A stretch of 64,000 bases of DNA from Onchocerca volvulus. Its lineage: Eukaryota; Nematoda; Chromadorea; Rhabditida; Onchocercidae. A model generated the notes under the pieces. That model worked only from the letters and a program-made list of their open reading frames with translations. It was not told where the DNA came from and searched no databases. The translations under genes and the position numbers were made by a program. The DNA lies in contig HG738138.1 in NCBI GenBank assembly GCA_000499405.2, positions 14,447,208 to 14,511,207 on the forward strand, read 5' to 3'. This document shows positions 51,536 to 63,331 of this stretch, piece after piece; within the stretch, counting starts at the first letter, position 1, and each line of letters starts with the position of its first letter.

Positions 51536-53764
51536 TCACGGAGTTGTGCAATTTCTGGACGACGGTAAAGAGCATTGCCATAAAAAATAGTTCTTGCATT
51601 AACCTTGTTATGGATGGCATAGCCGTTATTCGCACTGAAGTAGATAAGAAAAAGGGAATTATTTCTACGATTGTGCTTGAAATCGGTGGTTTCACTAATT
51701 TATGTGTCTTAAAGATGAACAAATAGTTCTTATGGGTCCAACTGAGTGTCACCATTTACTGCTCTTGTCTTTTCTTCTTTTGATTTTATAGAACATGCTT
51801 TTAAAGTTCTAACTTGGATTTTATTCAGAATAAGCCTTACTTCTACCTTTCTTCCCACTTATTTTCAATTCATAAATCCGATTTTGCACGAAAACATGAC
51901 ATTATGGAAGATCGTAAAGTAAATTCCTCAAATTCTGAAGGTTCTTTCTAAGACGAATTCTTCAAGAATAATACGCAATTATATAATCCATTCATGAATA
52001 TTTTCATTCACAGAAGAAATAATAATACAAGATTCGATCGATAGAAACCATTTAATTTATTTCAGAATATAGCGGAATCACTACTGGTTAAAAATGAGAC
52101 AAATGATGAAATATTATGAAGTTCGTCAAACTAAATTTCAGAATATAGAAAAACAACATTTTAGAATTTTACTACAGCCGATTTCAAACATGAAAAAATT
52201 GATAGTACATGTTGCTTTCATCATCTGTTGCGAACCTTTGCAGAGCGAAAAAAAGATGGCAGGTATGCATTTCACTTTGTTTTCAAATGAAATCCGAATT
52301 TTCTTGTTATCTATCGATAAAAGATTGCGCCTTCTTGATAACGTCGATGATATAACTTTGCTTCCTATATCATTCCAATCCTTTTATTCAGCCTTCATGA
52401 TTTAAGAGCGGAAATATTTTGAATGACAAAGCTTAACATCAGTGCGATTATCATTAATGTTTACTTTTATGGTAACGGCACGAGTGTTACTTCAATACTC
52501 AATTCGACGGAAAAAAAATTTATAAAAAATAGAAGACAAATTTCCAAATTAACAAAATGATATTTATTATGGGATCACAAATTACAGCGATATTAATAAA
52601 ATTCTGAATCTCAAAAATTCCCATTGTTCCGTAATGACATTCAGATAAGCATTGAAATCAATTTCAGATGCTGTGGAAATTATCATAGATATTAACGCTT
52701 TTAAACTCTGGAATGATGATCAATTAATAACGACAACGCAAGAAGAAAAATATATGTTCATAACATCGAAAACTGCCTTACTAGCATTCAGCGATTAGGC
52801 AATTCAAGAACTTTTGATTTGCTAATTCTTTGTTTCAAAATAAGTTTTCTTAGCTTTATTCTTGGCTTCTTTTATTAGAAAAGGAATAAATTTAACATTT
52901 TTTATTTAATGGTATAACTATCACTATGATTGCAGCAACACTGATGAATTGCGGTGCAATGTGGAATGGAGAACTGCCTGCTTTGAAGGAGAATATGATG
53001 CCGTTTGTTAGAAATACTCTTGACTTGATAAAGGAAAATCAGTAATCTGCAAATGTATTCAAGATTTACGAATTTAATAAAGAATAATGACCATATCTCG
53101 ACAAATTGAGAAAATCAGAGCGCTAATAAGAGAAATCAAGTAAAAAAAAAAAGAAATTCATGACAAAGGCAATAAAAAGAAAGAATGATCAATTAAATTA
53201 GCACCAGAGATGCTGAAGTTAAGAAATATAATGGTATGTATTTTGCAAAACTATTTATTATCTCTTCCAGATAATTTAGCTATTAAAATCTTTGTTTGCT
53301 TCTTTTCTATCGTCTAAAATTTTCAAAAATATATTTTGAAAGATGACCTGAATAAATTTCGCAACAGTTATAACAGGATTAGCATTCAGTTAATGAAATT
53401 CAATTATCAAAATGGAGAAACAATGGATGGAAAAAGAAATGAAAGAGAGGAATTTCGACTTAATTTCGTGATGTTTTGTGAGTAAAATCCTTTCAATATT
53501 GGAATAGTGTCTTCAACTTTCAAAATTTTTAAAAATAAAAAGGTGTCCATGTGCATTGCTCACTTAAATCAATTTGTTAGGAACTATTCGCAAGATATCA
53601 TTTTTGATATTTCGCGAATGGTCTCTTTTGCAACTAACCTGAGTGATGGAATTTGGACATATTTGCATATCAAGAGGTACATTTACTTCCACGCGAGAGT
53701 CAAAAATGACAGACTTCAATGCGCTGATTTTCAGACTCTCAATTCCTCTAATGAAAATATTTAA
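51536..53764 (+). CDS. hus-1: HUS1-like checkpoint clamp subunit (9-1-1 complex)
   Basis: HUS1 forms the RAD9-RAD1-HUS1 ring loaded at DNA damage to activate ATR signalling. Exons proposed: 51536-51685, 51792-51913, 52066-52086, 52142-52262, 52668 to about 52798, 52936-53041, 53368-53467, 53543-53764. Matches in order to the human protein: TELCNFWTTVKSIAIKNSSC (N-terminal helix), HENMTLWKI against AENNEIYLEL, NIAESL against NLSRAL, KKLIVHVAF against CLTVSVEL, IIIDINAFKLWND against IPIKVIPRKLWKD, WNGEL against LDGEL, and IIFDISRMVSF against VHIDIRKLLQF to the C-terminus. Similarity is weak but collinear over the whole length. The donor after 52668-52798 is unresolved, as is part of 51792-51913. 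Possible first exon at 46699. Convergent with chk-1. Confidence 0.6.
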
Positions 53765-54538
53765 CGACGATAGTTACCTTTCCTTATATTCTTGAACTTT
53801 CAATTTGAAAGGTGAGAAGAAAATTTTTCCAAGATAGAAAGAATTCCGCTAAAAAACTCTCTTCTTAAGTGATTTGTTCAATTATAAGGGCATATTGTAG
53901 GAGAATAAATGACACATTACTTTTTATATACTATGCTAGGGGGAGAAATTGCTTTTTAAAAGGCATAATTTTTAAAAATTCACAATGCTAATTGGCAAAA
54001 TAGAGTGATCAAATGCAAATGAAATTTCTGCTTATTTACGAAAATTTACTATAAACGAAAAAAGAAAACAGAAAAATAAAATTTCAAATGAAAGCATAGA
54101 AGGAAGAGAATTTTAATTAAGAGCAATGCGTAGATTGTCACTGAGACGAATTTGAATGATGCATGTAACACTGTAAGAAAATGAAAGATTGGTCCATAGT
54201 CTCTCAACCAATAAATATTAATAATGTAATAGTAATATACAGTAACTTTTAGCTAAGCCAAATGTTTAAAATAAAAAGTAAAAGAACAAATACGACACAA
54301 TAATCTCAAACACAACAAATAACATAACTTTAAACATGATAAAATTTACATTTAGAATTTTTTTTCAATAAACTCCCATACCCATATTTAATTCACTGTT
54401 AAATAACCATTTAAATTTTAACTAGTCACAATAAAATCAATATTTACCTAAAATTCGAACTGAAATCCTTGAAATTTATAGTCCCTTTAACAGTAATATT
54501 TGATGTAATGACAAACGCATACTGGACTGAGGCTGTGA
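53765..54538. other. Gap between convergent hus-1 and chk-1
   Basis: 774 bp of AT-rich sequence between the two stop codons, with several AATAAA-type signals in both directions (for example near 54368). No gene is seen. The two transcripts may end close together or overlap. Confidence 0.6.
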
Positions 54539-57500
54539 TCAAGACAATGTTGTTAAACCCTGTCTTTGTAGCCATATGCTGCTTGCCTCACATATTACAT
54601 CATCCAATCTCTGTTTGAAATCCAAAAATGCTCGTTTAAATTCAATGCCATCACCATGCGAGCGTCGGCAATCCACGATCACCTGCAACATAATTTATGA
54701 TACAATCAGTGTTGCCAAATATTATCTGGACAACAATAAGAGAACTCGAGAAGTTATCTGGCAATTAATATGGCCCAGCTCCTGTTCCAGATACCACAAG
54801 ATGCCATAAGAGAAACAAATAAAAAAAGAAATGCATCTGAGCATAAAATATAATGTTATTCTAGTCAACCATCAAAATCATTGCAAACAATCACTGCCGT
54901 ATTCAGCGAGTAAATCTTGCCTTTCTACCGTCTTCTACCATCATTTCATATATTGTTACCATATAACACATTCGATTTCGAGGACCGCTGATTGACATCT
55001 AAAAGCAAATCAATATTTTTCGGCAGAAAAAAAAAATCATTTGTGCTCTTTGAACCAACATAAATTTGTTGTTACACCAACTATGATCAGGAATGTTTTG
55101 CAATTATGCAACAAACGGCCTACCAAGCCATATGGCAACAGCAGGTAAAGTTATATTATAGATGATTAACAGTAACTATCTCTTACACCTTACATAGCAC
55201 AATTATTAGGAAAACTTTCATTTAATTTGTGGAATTCCTCAATTTCAAATTATTTCAATGAAAAGAAATCAAAGATCACTTGTTTCATTTTACATTAAAT
55301 AAAAAGTTAACTTTTTGTTTTTAAATCGATGCATATATATTTATGCCTTTTTAACGAGAAGTTTTTGAAATCACCATATTGGGTGCACGTTGCATACACG
55401 TAAATTTGAAATCCAGTCTGTCTTTGATGATTGACATCATTTCGTATGCCCTCTTTGTCACACAAAAACGTGTCATACGGCGTGTTAGAAGTGCCAACGG
55501 GTGCTGGAAAAAAAATTTAAACTTGCTAAATCTTCTCAAAAGACGATGTCATCAACTATGAACTTATCTACCAATAGTATTCTCCACTGTGCTTAATCTT
55601 TATAGGATTTTTTTCCATTTGCTTTTTCGTATAAATCAACTCTTAATATAATATAGTAATTAGAATCTGATGCTGCAAAAACTTTATTCAAGATAAATCT
55701 TGAAATCGAAGATGTTCGTTAATTCGAATTTTTAAAGCTACTGGATTTTAGAAGAGCAATTATTACGAAATTATATCTTGCCTGACTAACACTGCAGTCG
55801 ATCTGTGTCAATAGTTCTATTTCAACAGGCTGTGAAAAAAAATTACTAGTTAGTGTATCCAGTCGTAATTCTCTGGAATTTCGATATTGATTTTCTTTTT
55901 TTCTGAAAATTTTGTTTTGAAATATCCACAACACTGACATAAAAATGTCACCTACAATGTGATCTTTAATACATATCGAAGATTTATTGATAATTGTGAG
56001 CTGCAACAAGGCTATTTAAGATCCCTTAGTTTGAAAAAAAAAAAAAAATCATTCCTTCAGTTTTCTCGAAAAAAAAAAAAAATCCCTAACAATTTACAGC
56101 AAAACCCGCCCTTAATCATTCTTATTTGGTCAATTGATTTTGTTTACTTTTTTAAACAAAAATTATAGATGCATGCCTTACTGCCAGAGAGATGTCATTT
56201 GATGGAATTGGCTGAGAAATTGCGTCAACTGATGATTTCAATCTGAAAATTTCGATAGTTACTGAAATTTAATTACAGATTTTAATGACTATGTGTGGAA
56301 CTCACATACGATGGACGACTTAATCAAAAAATTTTTCAATCTGATTAAAGGATAAAAAATCATCCCGAAATTTTTGGAATTTCAATCTAGCTTAAACGAT
56401 ACCATGCAAAATCTAAAGTTTATTTGCAAAATCACAAAAAAAGAGAAACCAGAAATTGAATTGGAAAAATGTTACTTTTTCTCAACATTGGTAGAAGTTA
56501 ATTTGACCTTCTTTGGACCAGATTTTTTCTGATCTTCAACCACTACTTCGCAATTTTTCTCCAAAAAATTTGGTGATTCGGCAGTTTCGTTCTGTTCCTT
56601 CAAATTTGATAGATTTTTATCAGTTAATGCAACACTCATAGTTCTCGGTGCAAGTGTTGCAGTATCCGCAGCTTTATTTTTATCACTCCTCATTGCTTTG
56701 GCACTCGGTATTTCATAACCTTAAGGCATAAATAATTTAAGGATAAAGTATTTTTTCCAATTACTTTTATTACTTTCATGCATATTTTCGGATTAATAAA
56801 ATTTATATCAAAATCAGACTTACCTATATTTTCGACGAAAAATTCATGCTCTTCAATTTCCGGAATTTTGATTCGCCTTTTCTCACTGATATCTAGCATC
56901 TTTCGTAGCAAATCTGAAATTTATTTTACATGCAGCTAAATATTAATGATCTCTTAATAAACTAATGATAGTTGCAGCAAGGAAAAAGATGTAATTAAAT
57001 GTCAGTAATGCCAATTTGTATTGTTGATTATTCTGCTGTTTTAACTACTGTATATTATTTGTCTACTTAAGCCATTAGTTACCTTAATCGGACAACCGAC
57101 AAGTAATGTACGGTAATTAAAGCAATTGAATAATGCATTTGAGAATAAACTGTAATCAATATATCAAGAAAGGCTGTTTTACACGTATAAAAAAAATTAA
57201 CACTACCGATGATATTTCATTTCACGACAAGGAATTCAGAAAAGTCAACTGCGGAATAATTAATTTTCAAAAAGGGAATTCAAATAGATATTAAATATTG
57301 TTACGAGATGTACCTGTTATTGCTCCAAAAAGTCTATCCCACGGTGGCCAGGATCTCCATTCATATTTCGTAAGCCAAATTTTGAAAGCTGATGAAGTTC
57401 TAAAAAAAAAAAAAAAAATGACGAAACTAACCATATATGAGATGAATAACTGCTAAAAAGCACTTGAAAAAGTTGAACACTAATTCAAAAACATACTTGA

Positions 57501-59654
57501 TTGCTTCTTCCCAGGGTAGTTCACCAGTAAGCATTGCAAAGAGCACAATTCCACAAGACCATATATCGGATGGTTCACCTCTGGTGAAAAAATTAATGTA
57601 ATATATTTCAGTATGTTGTATTTCTAATCATCATTAATTGTTGATGTGAAAACATATTGAAGAATTTTCTTTTTAGATATACATAATGATCTTTCAGAGA
57701 TGTATAAGTGTTCCATCTTTCATGACTTAACATTCACTAGAAGTTAAGGTGTTTTTGTAACGAAGGAATATAAGAATATAACAGAATCCTATTGGTACGA
57801 CTTATTTCAAACATAACTTGCCATTCATGAAGGAGGGAAAACTTATTAGCTTTGTGTAGCTACCATTTTTCATAAGTAACAGATTTTTTGGTTTGATATA
57901 ACGACGCACGATATCTACCGAACGAATATACTTTAAGTCAGCATATAATGATCTTTTCAGAAATACTTTCTTATAATTCCATAATTATTAATAATTCTTA
58001 TATTGTTGCTAGACCAAAATAGCAAATTCTCAATTGATCTGTAGCTGTTATATCAATGATTCTGCATCAACAGTTAATACATTAAAAATATAAAGCAATG
58101 AGTTTAACAATGAACCTATAGTCTGATGCCAATACTTGAGGAGAAAGATATTGCACTGTACCACATCTCGATTTCAACTTCCTTTCTACTCCTTTATGGC
58201 GAAATATTGTTGCTAGACCAAAATCGCAAATTCTCAATTGACCTGTAAAAAATATAACGATATTATGTTCAAAAAAGACCAGAACTTCAGAAATAAATCA
58301 TTATTACATCACTGATCTAATCAAAGATCCATTTTATAAATTTAAGGATTGATCAAGATTTAACATTTATGAAGAGGGAAAACTCATTAAATTTATGTAG
58401 TTACCATTTTTCATGAGTAATAGATTTTCTGGTTTGATATCACGATGCACGATACCCACTGAATGGATATACTTTAAGCCAGCAATGATCTGCCGAAAAA
58501 ATCCCTGTGCCTTCCGAGCTGGCATGCCGTTGTCCGGTTCTAAAAATATAAAAAAAAAAGAATGAAAATTGCAGCGTCTTGCCATTTGATTTACAGTCAA
58601 TTATTGAAGTATATAACAACAACTGAATGCCAATTCATACTCCAAAGACTTTCAAATTTGATACAGAGAAAAGAAAAGTCAAACGATGTCTTAGCAAAGA
58701 TGAAAATTAATTAAAATTTGCAAATTATTTTATTTTTTATAAAGCAAATTTTACCGATATGATCAAACAATTCGCCTCCATCAGCATATTCGAGAAACAT
58801 TTCAATACGCCCTTCGTCATAACGCATCCCAATATAATGAATAACATATTCAGAATTGTGTAATATATGCATGATAAACGCCTATAAAAATGTCTAGTTA
58901 CAAACATAACATTCAAAAACTGTTAAGAATACTTGGAAATTTTTGAATGAACTTATTTGAAATCACTCAAATTCATAAAATTTAGCAAACTTAAAATCTT
59001 ATATGAACAATGATTTCGCTATGTTAAACAAAGGCAGCAAAGTGAGAAGAGAGAATTTTATTTTACTTTTGAATAGTTCTCCTGCATTTCTAAATTTAGT
59101 TCCTGATGAAAAATTGATAAACTAACTGCTAAATGAAATATTTTTTAAAATCATTCTCTTGTATTTCTAGGCAAAAATAACCAGATAACCTCCCGACGTA
59201 ATTTTTTGAACAATTCTTCTTCCTTTCCTGATTTGCTTGCATTCATACATTTCGCAGCTACTACTGTTTTTAGATTTTTGGAATCTACCAATAAACGAAC
59301 TTCACCAAATGCACCTTAAAATAATTTGAAATTTTTAAAACATTTCAAAATATCCAAAATTTGAAAAATTAAAAAAATTTAAAATCCAAAAAATTAAAAT
59401 ATCCTAATAAACCAATCGGAAAATTTGAATAACATTCATTTTATTAGATATATCGAAATAAAAAAATTCGGTGAAAACTTGAAAAAAAAAATTGTAATTA
59501 ATAACTTACCATCACCTAATGTATGAAGAGCATTCCAACGATGATGTCGATATTCCCGCGGTAACCGTATTACAGAGCTAAACTGATCCATTTTAAATAA
59601 TTTCTTCCATAATTTTCGCTGCTCTTCAAGATGCTCCTCACCGTTCTTTACCAT
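54539..59654 (-). CDS. chk-1: Checkpoint kinase CHK1
   Basis: Serine/threonine kinase that blocks CDK activation after replication stress or DNA damage. Exons: 59654-59510, 59314-59190, 58881-58755, 58539-58405, 58242-58116, 57580-57497, 57399-57314, 56913-56824, 56719-56476, 56242-56182, 55829-55767 (or 55782), 55503-55375, 54998-54921, 54682-54539; in phase, 540 or 545 aa. Visible: [14 protein letters not shown] loop, VVAAK (K70), [23 protein letters not shown] (D166), CDFGLAT (D184), [14 protein letters not shown] activation segment, [20 protein letters not shown], and the C-terminal KA1-like region LLTRRMTRF and [20 protein letters not shown]. The first 40 residues precede the kinase domain; a second ATG lies at codon 22. 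The last intron needs a GC donor (AAG then GCAAGA). Decayed copies of exons 4 and 5 lie in intron 5. Confidence 0.95.
57850..58052 (-). pseudogene. Decayed partial copies of chk-1 exons 4 and 5
   Basis: In the intron between exons 5 and 6, 57850-57965 matches the 3' half of exon 4 plus its donor, and 58005-58052 matches the 5' part of exon 5 plus its acceptor. The catalytic HRDIKPEN has become RRYIKPKN, and DFG has become YFG. Insertions break the frame. The two pieces are in swapped order relative to the real exons. They are relics of a local duplication and cannot serve as alternative exons. Confidence 0.8.
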
Positions 59655-60646
59655 TGATAAAATATGATAAATCGAATATAAATAACCGAACTGTCAAAGT
59701 TTTTTGAAACTGGAATACAACAAATGTTTAAGTTACCATTCATCAACTATTATCAATCTGTTACTTTATGTGTCCTTTTCATGAATTATCACTTTTCAGT
59801 TGTTATCAATCTTCCTACTGTATGCATTCTTTTCATAAATTATCATTCATCAACCATTATCAATCCTTCTAACCTGTACATCGCCTCATAAGTTATCATT
59901 TATAAATTATTATCACTCCTCTTAACCTATACTGTTTCTCATACCATCACTAATCGGAAAAGCTGCATTATAGTCAGCATATTATGATCACCACTTTCTA
60001 AAAAAAATGAACCTAAAGGTATATCCTTTTCATAAATTATCATTTATCAGTTTCCATCTTCTTATTGCATACATCTTTTATATAAGTTACTACTTATCAG
60101 TTACTATCAATCCTCTCAACCTACGCATCCTTTCCTTAAGAAAAGAAACTTATCTGTCATTATCAATCCCTCCGTCCTACACACTTCTTCCCTTCTCCTG
60201 CGCCCTTCATGCTTCACGGCTCTCCCGCGTAATCTCGTTCAAGCCATCATGACCGCCAAATTGTTCCACTTTTGCAGCGGAAAATTCGATGCTCAGCACT
60301 CTGAGAAAAATTTTTTTTTTTGTTTAAATTTCTTAAAAATTGTTAAGTGTGAAGAGAAATGATGGAATGCTAAGATATTATTCAGTTATCATCTATTAAC
60401 AGTAGATATTATCGTATCATTACAATATCAACCCTCATCAGAAACAAAATTTATTACCAATAATACTGGATGATTTATGATTTTACTGTATTTATTGCAG
60501 CAATCGTCGTACGATGCAATGAATTGCTAATTAATATCAAATAATTATCAAATTATTTCAATATGTGATTAATGGCTGATAAGATAAATTATCACAAATC
60601 GCCTGACATGATAATTTTTCGTTTTTCATCATTTCAATTATTTGAA
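59655..60646. other. Upstream region of chk-1
   Basis: No gene is recognised. It holds a degenerate tandem array (59755-60190) and plain AT-rich sequence after it. The chk-1 promoter should lie at its left end. Confidence 0.55.
59755..60190. repeat. Degenerate tandem array, unit about 55-60 bp
   Basis: At least five loose copies of a unit containing CTTTTCATAAATTATCATT, TATCAGTTATTATCAATC and CCTCTCAACCTATACATC, immediately upstream of the chk-1 start codon. Confidence 0.75.
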
Positions 60647-61480
60647 ACCAGCTGCACCCGGTCACGTTTCGCGTTGTCGGGTACAGCTAGTTTATTAAAT
60701 AAAAATGTCAATGTTCGTTTGTTCAAAATCTTAGATTTCCAAAAATTCTTAAGTACGCACCTCATCTAAATTAGTTCAAAATCTTAGATCTGCGCAAATT
60801 CTTACCTATTGGTTTGAAAATTTGACACACCATTGCATTCGAATTCGCGCATCTTTTTATATTCGCACATCTTGCATTGATTTAGTTCAATTTGGTTAAG
60901 TGGAAAAAAGAAAAGAGAAAGCGCACGTTTCTAATATGTTTAATTTTACAATACTTTTGGGTATACAATATTTTTATTGTTCCATTGTCTATACAGATAT
61001 AAAGATTATCTGGTTTGCCGACTCTAGAACACGCAACATATAATTTTCCATGTGAGAAGCAATCCGTCTCTAGATCTACGATCTCGAATCTAGTTTCCAT
61101 GCAAATCTTGCAATGATTGATCAAAAGCTTTGAGCGATCTTTTGTGCGCTATTGTGCATTCATCCCGAACAATAAGTTTGCATTTTTGCAATACTTTTCC
61201 CGTGCCGGATGCTCTGGAAATGTTGCATGTGGAGTTTCAATCAGTTGCATACTCAATGGCAAATTCAAAGCGGAATAATGTCGCAGCCATTCCGGATGAT
61301 GCAAGAGCTAAAGCTATGTCATTTTGGGATGAAATGCTGCCAAAATCAATTTAACTAGGAATGTTTTACCAGTTCCTTCTGGCACATCTAAAAAAAATGT
61401 TTCTTCGATCCCGTTATTGACAAGTTTGCATTATTTGATCTAAATACCCTTTTGCTCAAGCATTAACTTAGGAATATTTG
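60647..61480 (-). mobile_element. 5'-truncated second Helitron
   Basis: Reads on the minus strand. Its 3' terminus is at 60647, where CTGGT follows a hairpin with 11-bp arms (60650-60660 and 60678-60688). The 3' untranslated region (about 60700-60945) matches 51020-51280 in reverse complement. The helicase part lies at 60945-61480. No 5' end or Rep region was found. Confidence 0.75.
60945..61480 (-). pseudogene. Helitron helicase remnant
   Basis: Minus-strand pieces in family order with frameshifts: DVPEGTGKTFLV (Walker A, normally APGGTGKT), DIALALASSGMAATL-like sequence, GKVLQKCKLIVRDECTIAHK (Walker B-type DEC), then after a deletion the C-terminal ETDCFSHGKLYVACSRVGK and PDNLYICIDNGT. PIF1-type helicase motifs between these are missing. 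Nonfunctional. Confidence 0.8.
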
Positions 61481-61735
61481 ATTGCAAATATGCAAAAGAT
61501 CAGTCATGTTGTAATTTTGTTCATGACTCAATTCTACATCGAACGAAGCAACAGATCAATTCGGTGATGGCATTCTCGATTGATCGAGAACTTTGTTCGC
61601 CATAAAATATATGGATATAAAATAGAAAATTGTTACGAAAACTAATTTTGGGCTCATAAAAATTTTTGCAAATGGATTTCATCTAAAATGTAATGTAATT
61701 TTCAGCCATTAAAATCCACCATTTTGAAATCTTTT

Positions 61736-61736
<1 letters not shown>

Positions 61737-61777
<41 letters not shown>
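61737..61777. repeat. 41-nt poly(A) tract
   Basis: An uninterrupted A run directly upstream (plus strand) of the cathepsin-L-like pseudogene. Confidence 0.95.
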
Positions 61778-61778
<1 letters not shown>

Positions 61779-61784
61779 GGAAGA

Positions 61785-62443
61785 TCAAGACGAGCAACAA
61801 GAGAAAAAGAAATTAGAAGCTAAATGGAAGAATCACGTAAAGACTTTTGATACCACTTTTCTTCATACTTAACTTTCAAAGAAGTAAATCAACTTCTTTC
61901 AGTCTTGTTTATTTCATTCAAAACAATAAAATGTCTGTTGAATAATTTTAGAAAAACGTTATGACCCAAACGAGACCATTTCGAGAATGGAAGCTTTTGC
62001 AAGAAACGAATTATTCACGAAAAATAAATTTAGAAAGTTCAAGAAAGGCTTGATTTCTTTTAGCACTGCTTTGAATGACTTGACCGACTTGGTAAGCGAA
62101 GTTAGCAGAAATATTCAATGAAATATTAGTGAATGATATATTTCAATAATGTGCGAATTAATCCGTCTTTTTTTATATCCATAAACAAAATCTTTTTAAA
62201 ACAATTCCTTCGCAATGAATCACTTTGATTCTTTTCCCCACCGACGAAGAATTCAGGATGATGAATGGATTTCGTCATTCCAATGAAACTAAGCGTCAAG
62301 GAAAAAGACAAACTCGTAAGACTTCGGGTGAATCTTGTTACTATAATCCAAATGAGAAATTGCCGAAGCCAGTTGATTGGAGAAAGGCTTCATCACACCC
62401 ATCAGGCATCAAGTATAACTCACATGTAACTTCTTACGCCTAG
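61785..62443 (+). pseudogene. Cathepsin-L-like cysteine protease pseudogene
   Basis: Secreted papain-family protease relic of the filarial cathepsin-L type. Three pieces remain: an N-terminal propeptide part (about 61790-61850, QQEKKKLEAKWKNHVKTF), the I29 inhibitor region (61952-62091, YDPNETISRMEAFARNELF and KKGLISFSTALNDLTDL), and the cleavage region (about 62240-62380, EEFRMMNGFR to LPKPVDWRK). The donor after piece 1 reads AT where GT is expected. The acceptor of piece 3 has lost its AG. After VDWRK the sequence no longer matches the family and stops, so the segment with the catalytic Cys, His and Asn is absent. Nonfunctional. Confidence 0.8.
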
Positions 62444-62454
62444 CATTATGCTAA

Positions 62455-63331
62455 ATTATTCCCGATAGCAGATATGATCTAATACTCGGAGCTCTACATT
62501 GATCGGAAACCTGAAAATAATATGCATAAAGTACATTATGAACTGATCTCCACTGTCACCAATTGATTTCGAATATAAAAAATGCAGTACATACAAAGCA
62601 TGCTAAAGTTTTCCAAACAAATTATGATCAGAGTACACTGATTGGGATTTTAATTGAGATGCAAGCAGTTTGATTCCTGCATTATGATTGTTTGCATTGA
62701 ACATTGAATTCAAATTTTAATTTTCATTTTAAAAGACCCTAAATGAGTAATTTCTTAACAGTTAATCGCATTGATAAAATCAAACATATAATCACAAATA
62801 TTTTGCAGGAAAAATTTTATCCTTCATTGAAAAAAGCACTAGTGATAGCTTTCAAACTGATAACATCTTAAAATGATATCAGGTCGAAAATACTTGGAAA
62901 GATCAAATACCTACTAAGCAAATTACAGCATAAAGAGTAATCTGGAATAATTTAGGAAATAGCTATAAGGATTGACTGGTATATAATATCTTCTAAAAAA
63001 AAAAAAAAAGCCAAACTGAAAAGCAACAAGAAAAGAAGTGTCATCTTTATAAAGAAAGTTACACAATATTTAAGTTCAAAAATTCCAAACTCCATTATCA
63101 TGAAACAATTAAAATTGGAGAAATTAAGAAATTAAAACAATTGTAACAAGTTCAACCACCAATTTAATCGAAGCAATCAGATAAAAATGAAAAAATATCA
63201 AGTAAAATATATAACAAAAAGTAAAAGATCCAGAAAATTGGGTCGGTCGCTAAGCTAAATAAAAGCCACTAAAAAAGTACGACGCTATAAACAATGCAGC
63301 ATTCAGCGCACTTTTTTTTTGGCTTGTAATA
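62455..63331. other. Intergenic, nothing recognised
   Basis: AT-rich sequence with no credible frame. It may contain unrecognisable remains of the lost 3' half of the cathepsin-like gene. Confidence 0.5.

Noticed and set aside
53507..53542. ATG-led start of the last hus-1 frame (MSSTFKIFKNKK)
   Set aside because: Similarity to the HUS1 C-terminus begins only after 53543, and an acceptor AG lies there; the upstream part reads as intron.
54576..54809. 77-codon plus-strand frame
   Set aside because: Antisense shadow of the last chk-1 exon, whose minus-strand translation matches the CHK1 C-terminus.
61130..61354. 74-codon plus-strand frame
   Set aside because: Antisense shadow of the Helitron helicase remnant.
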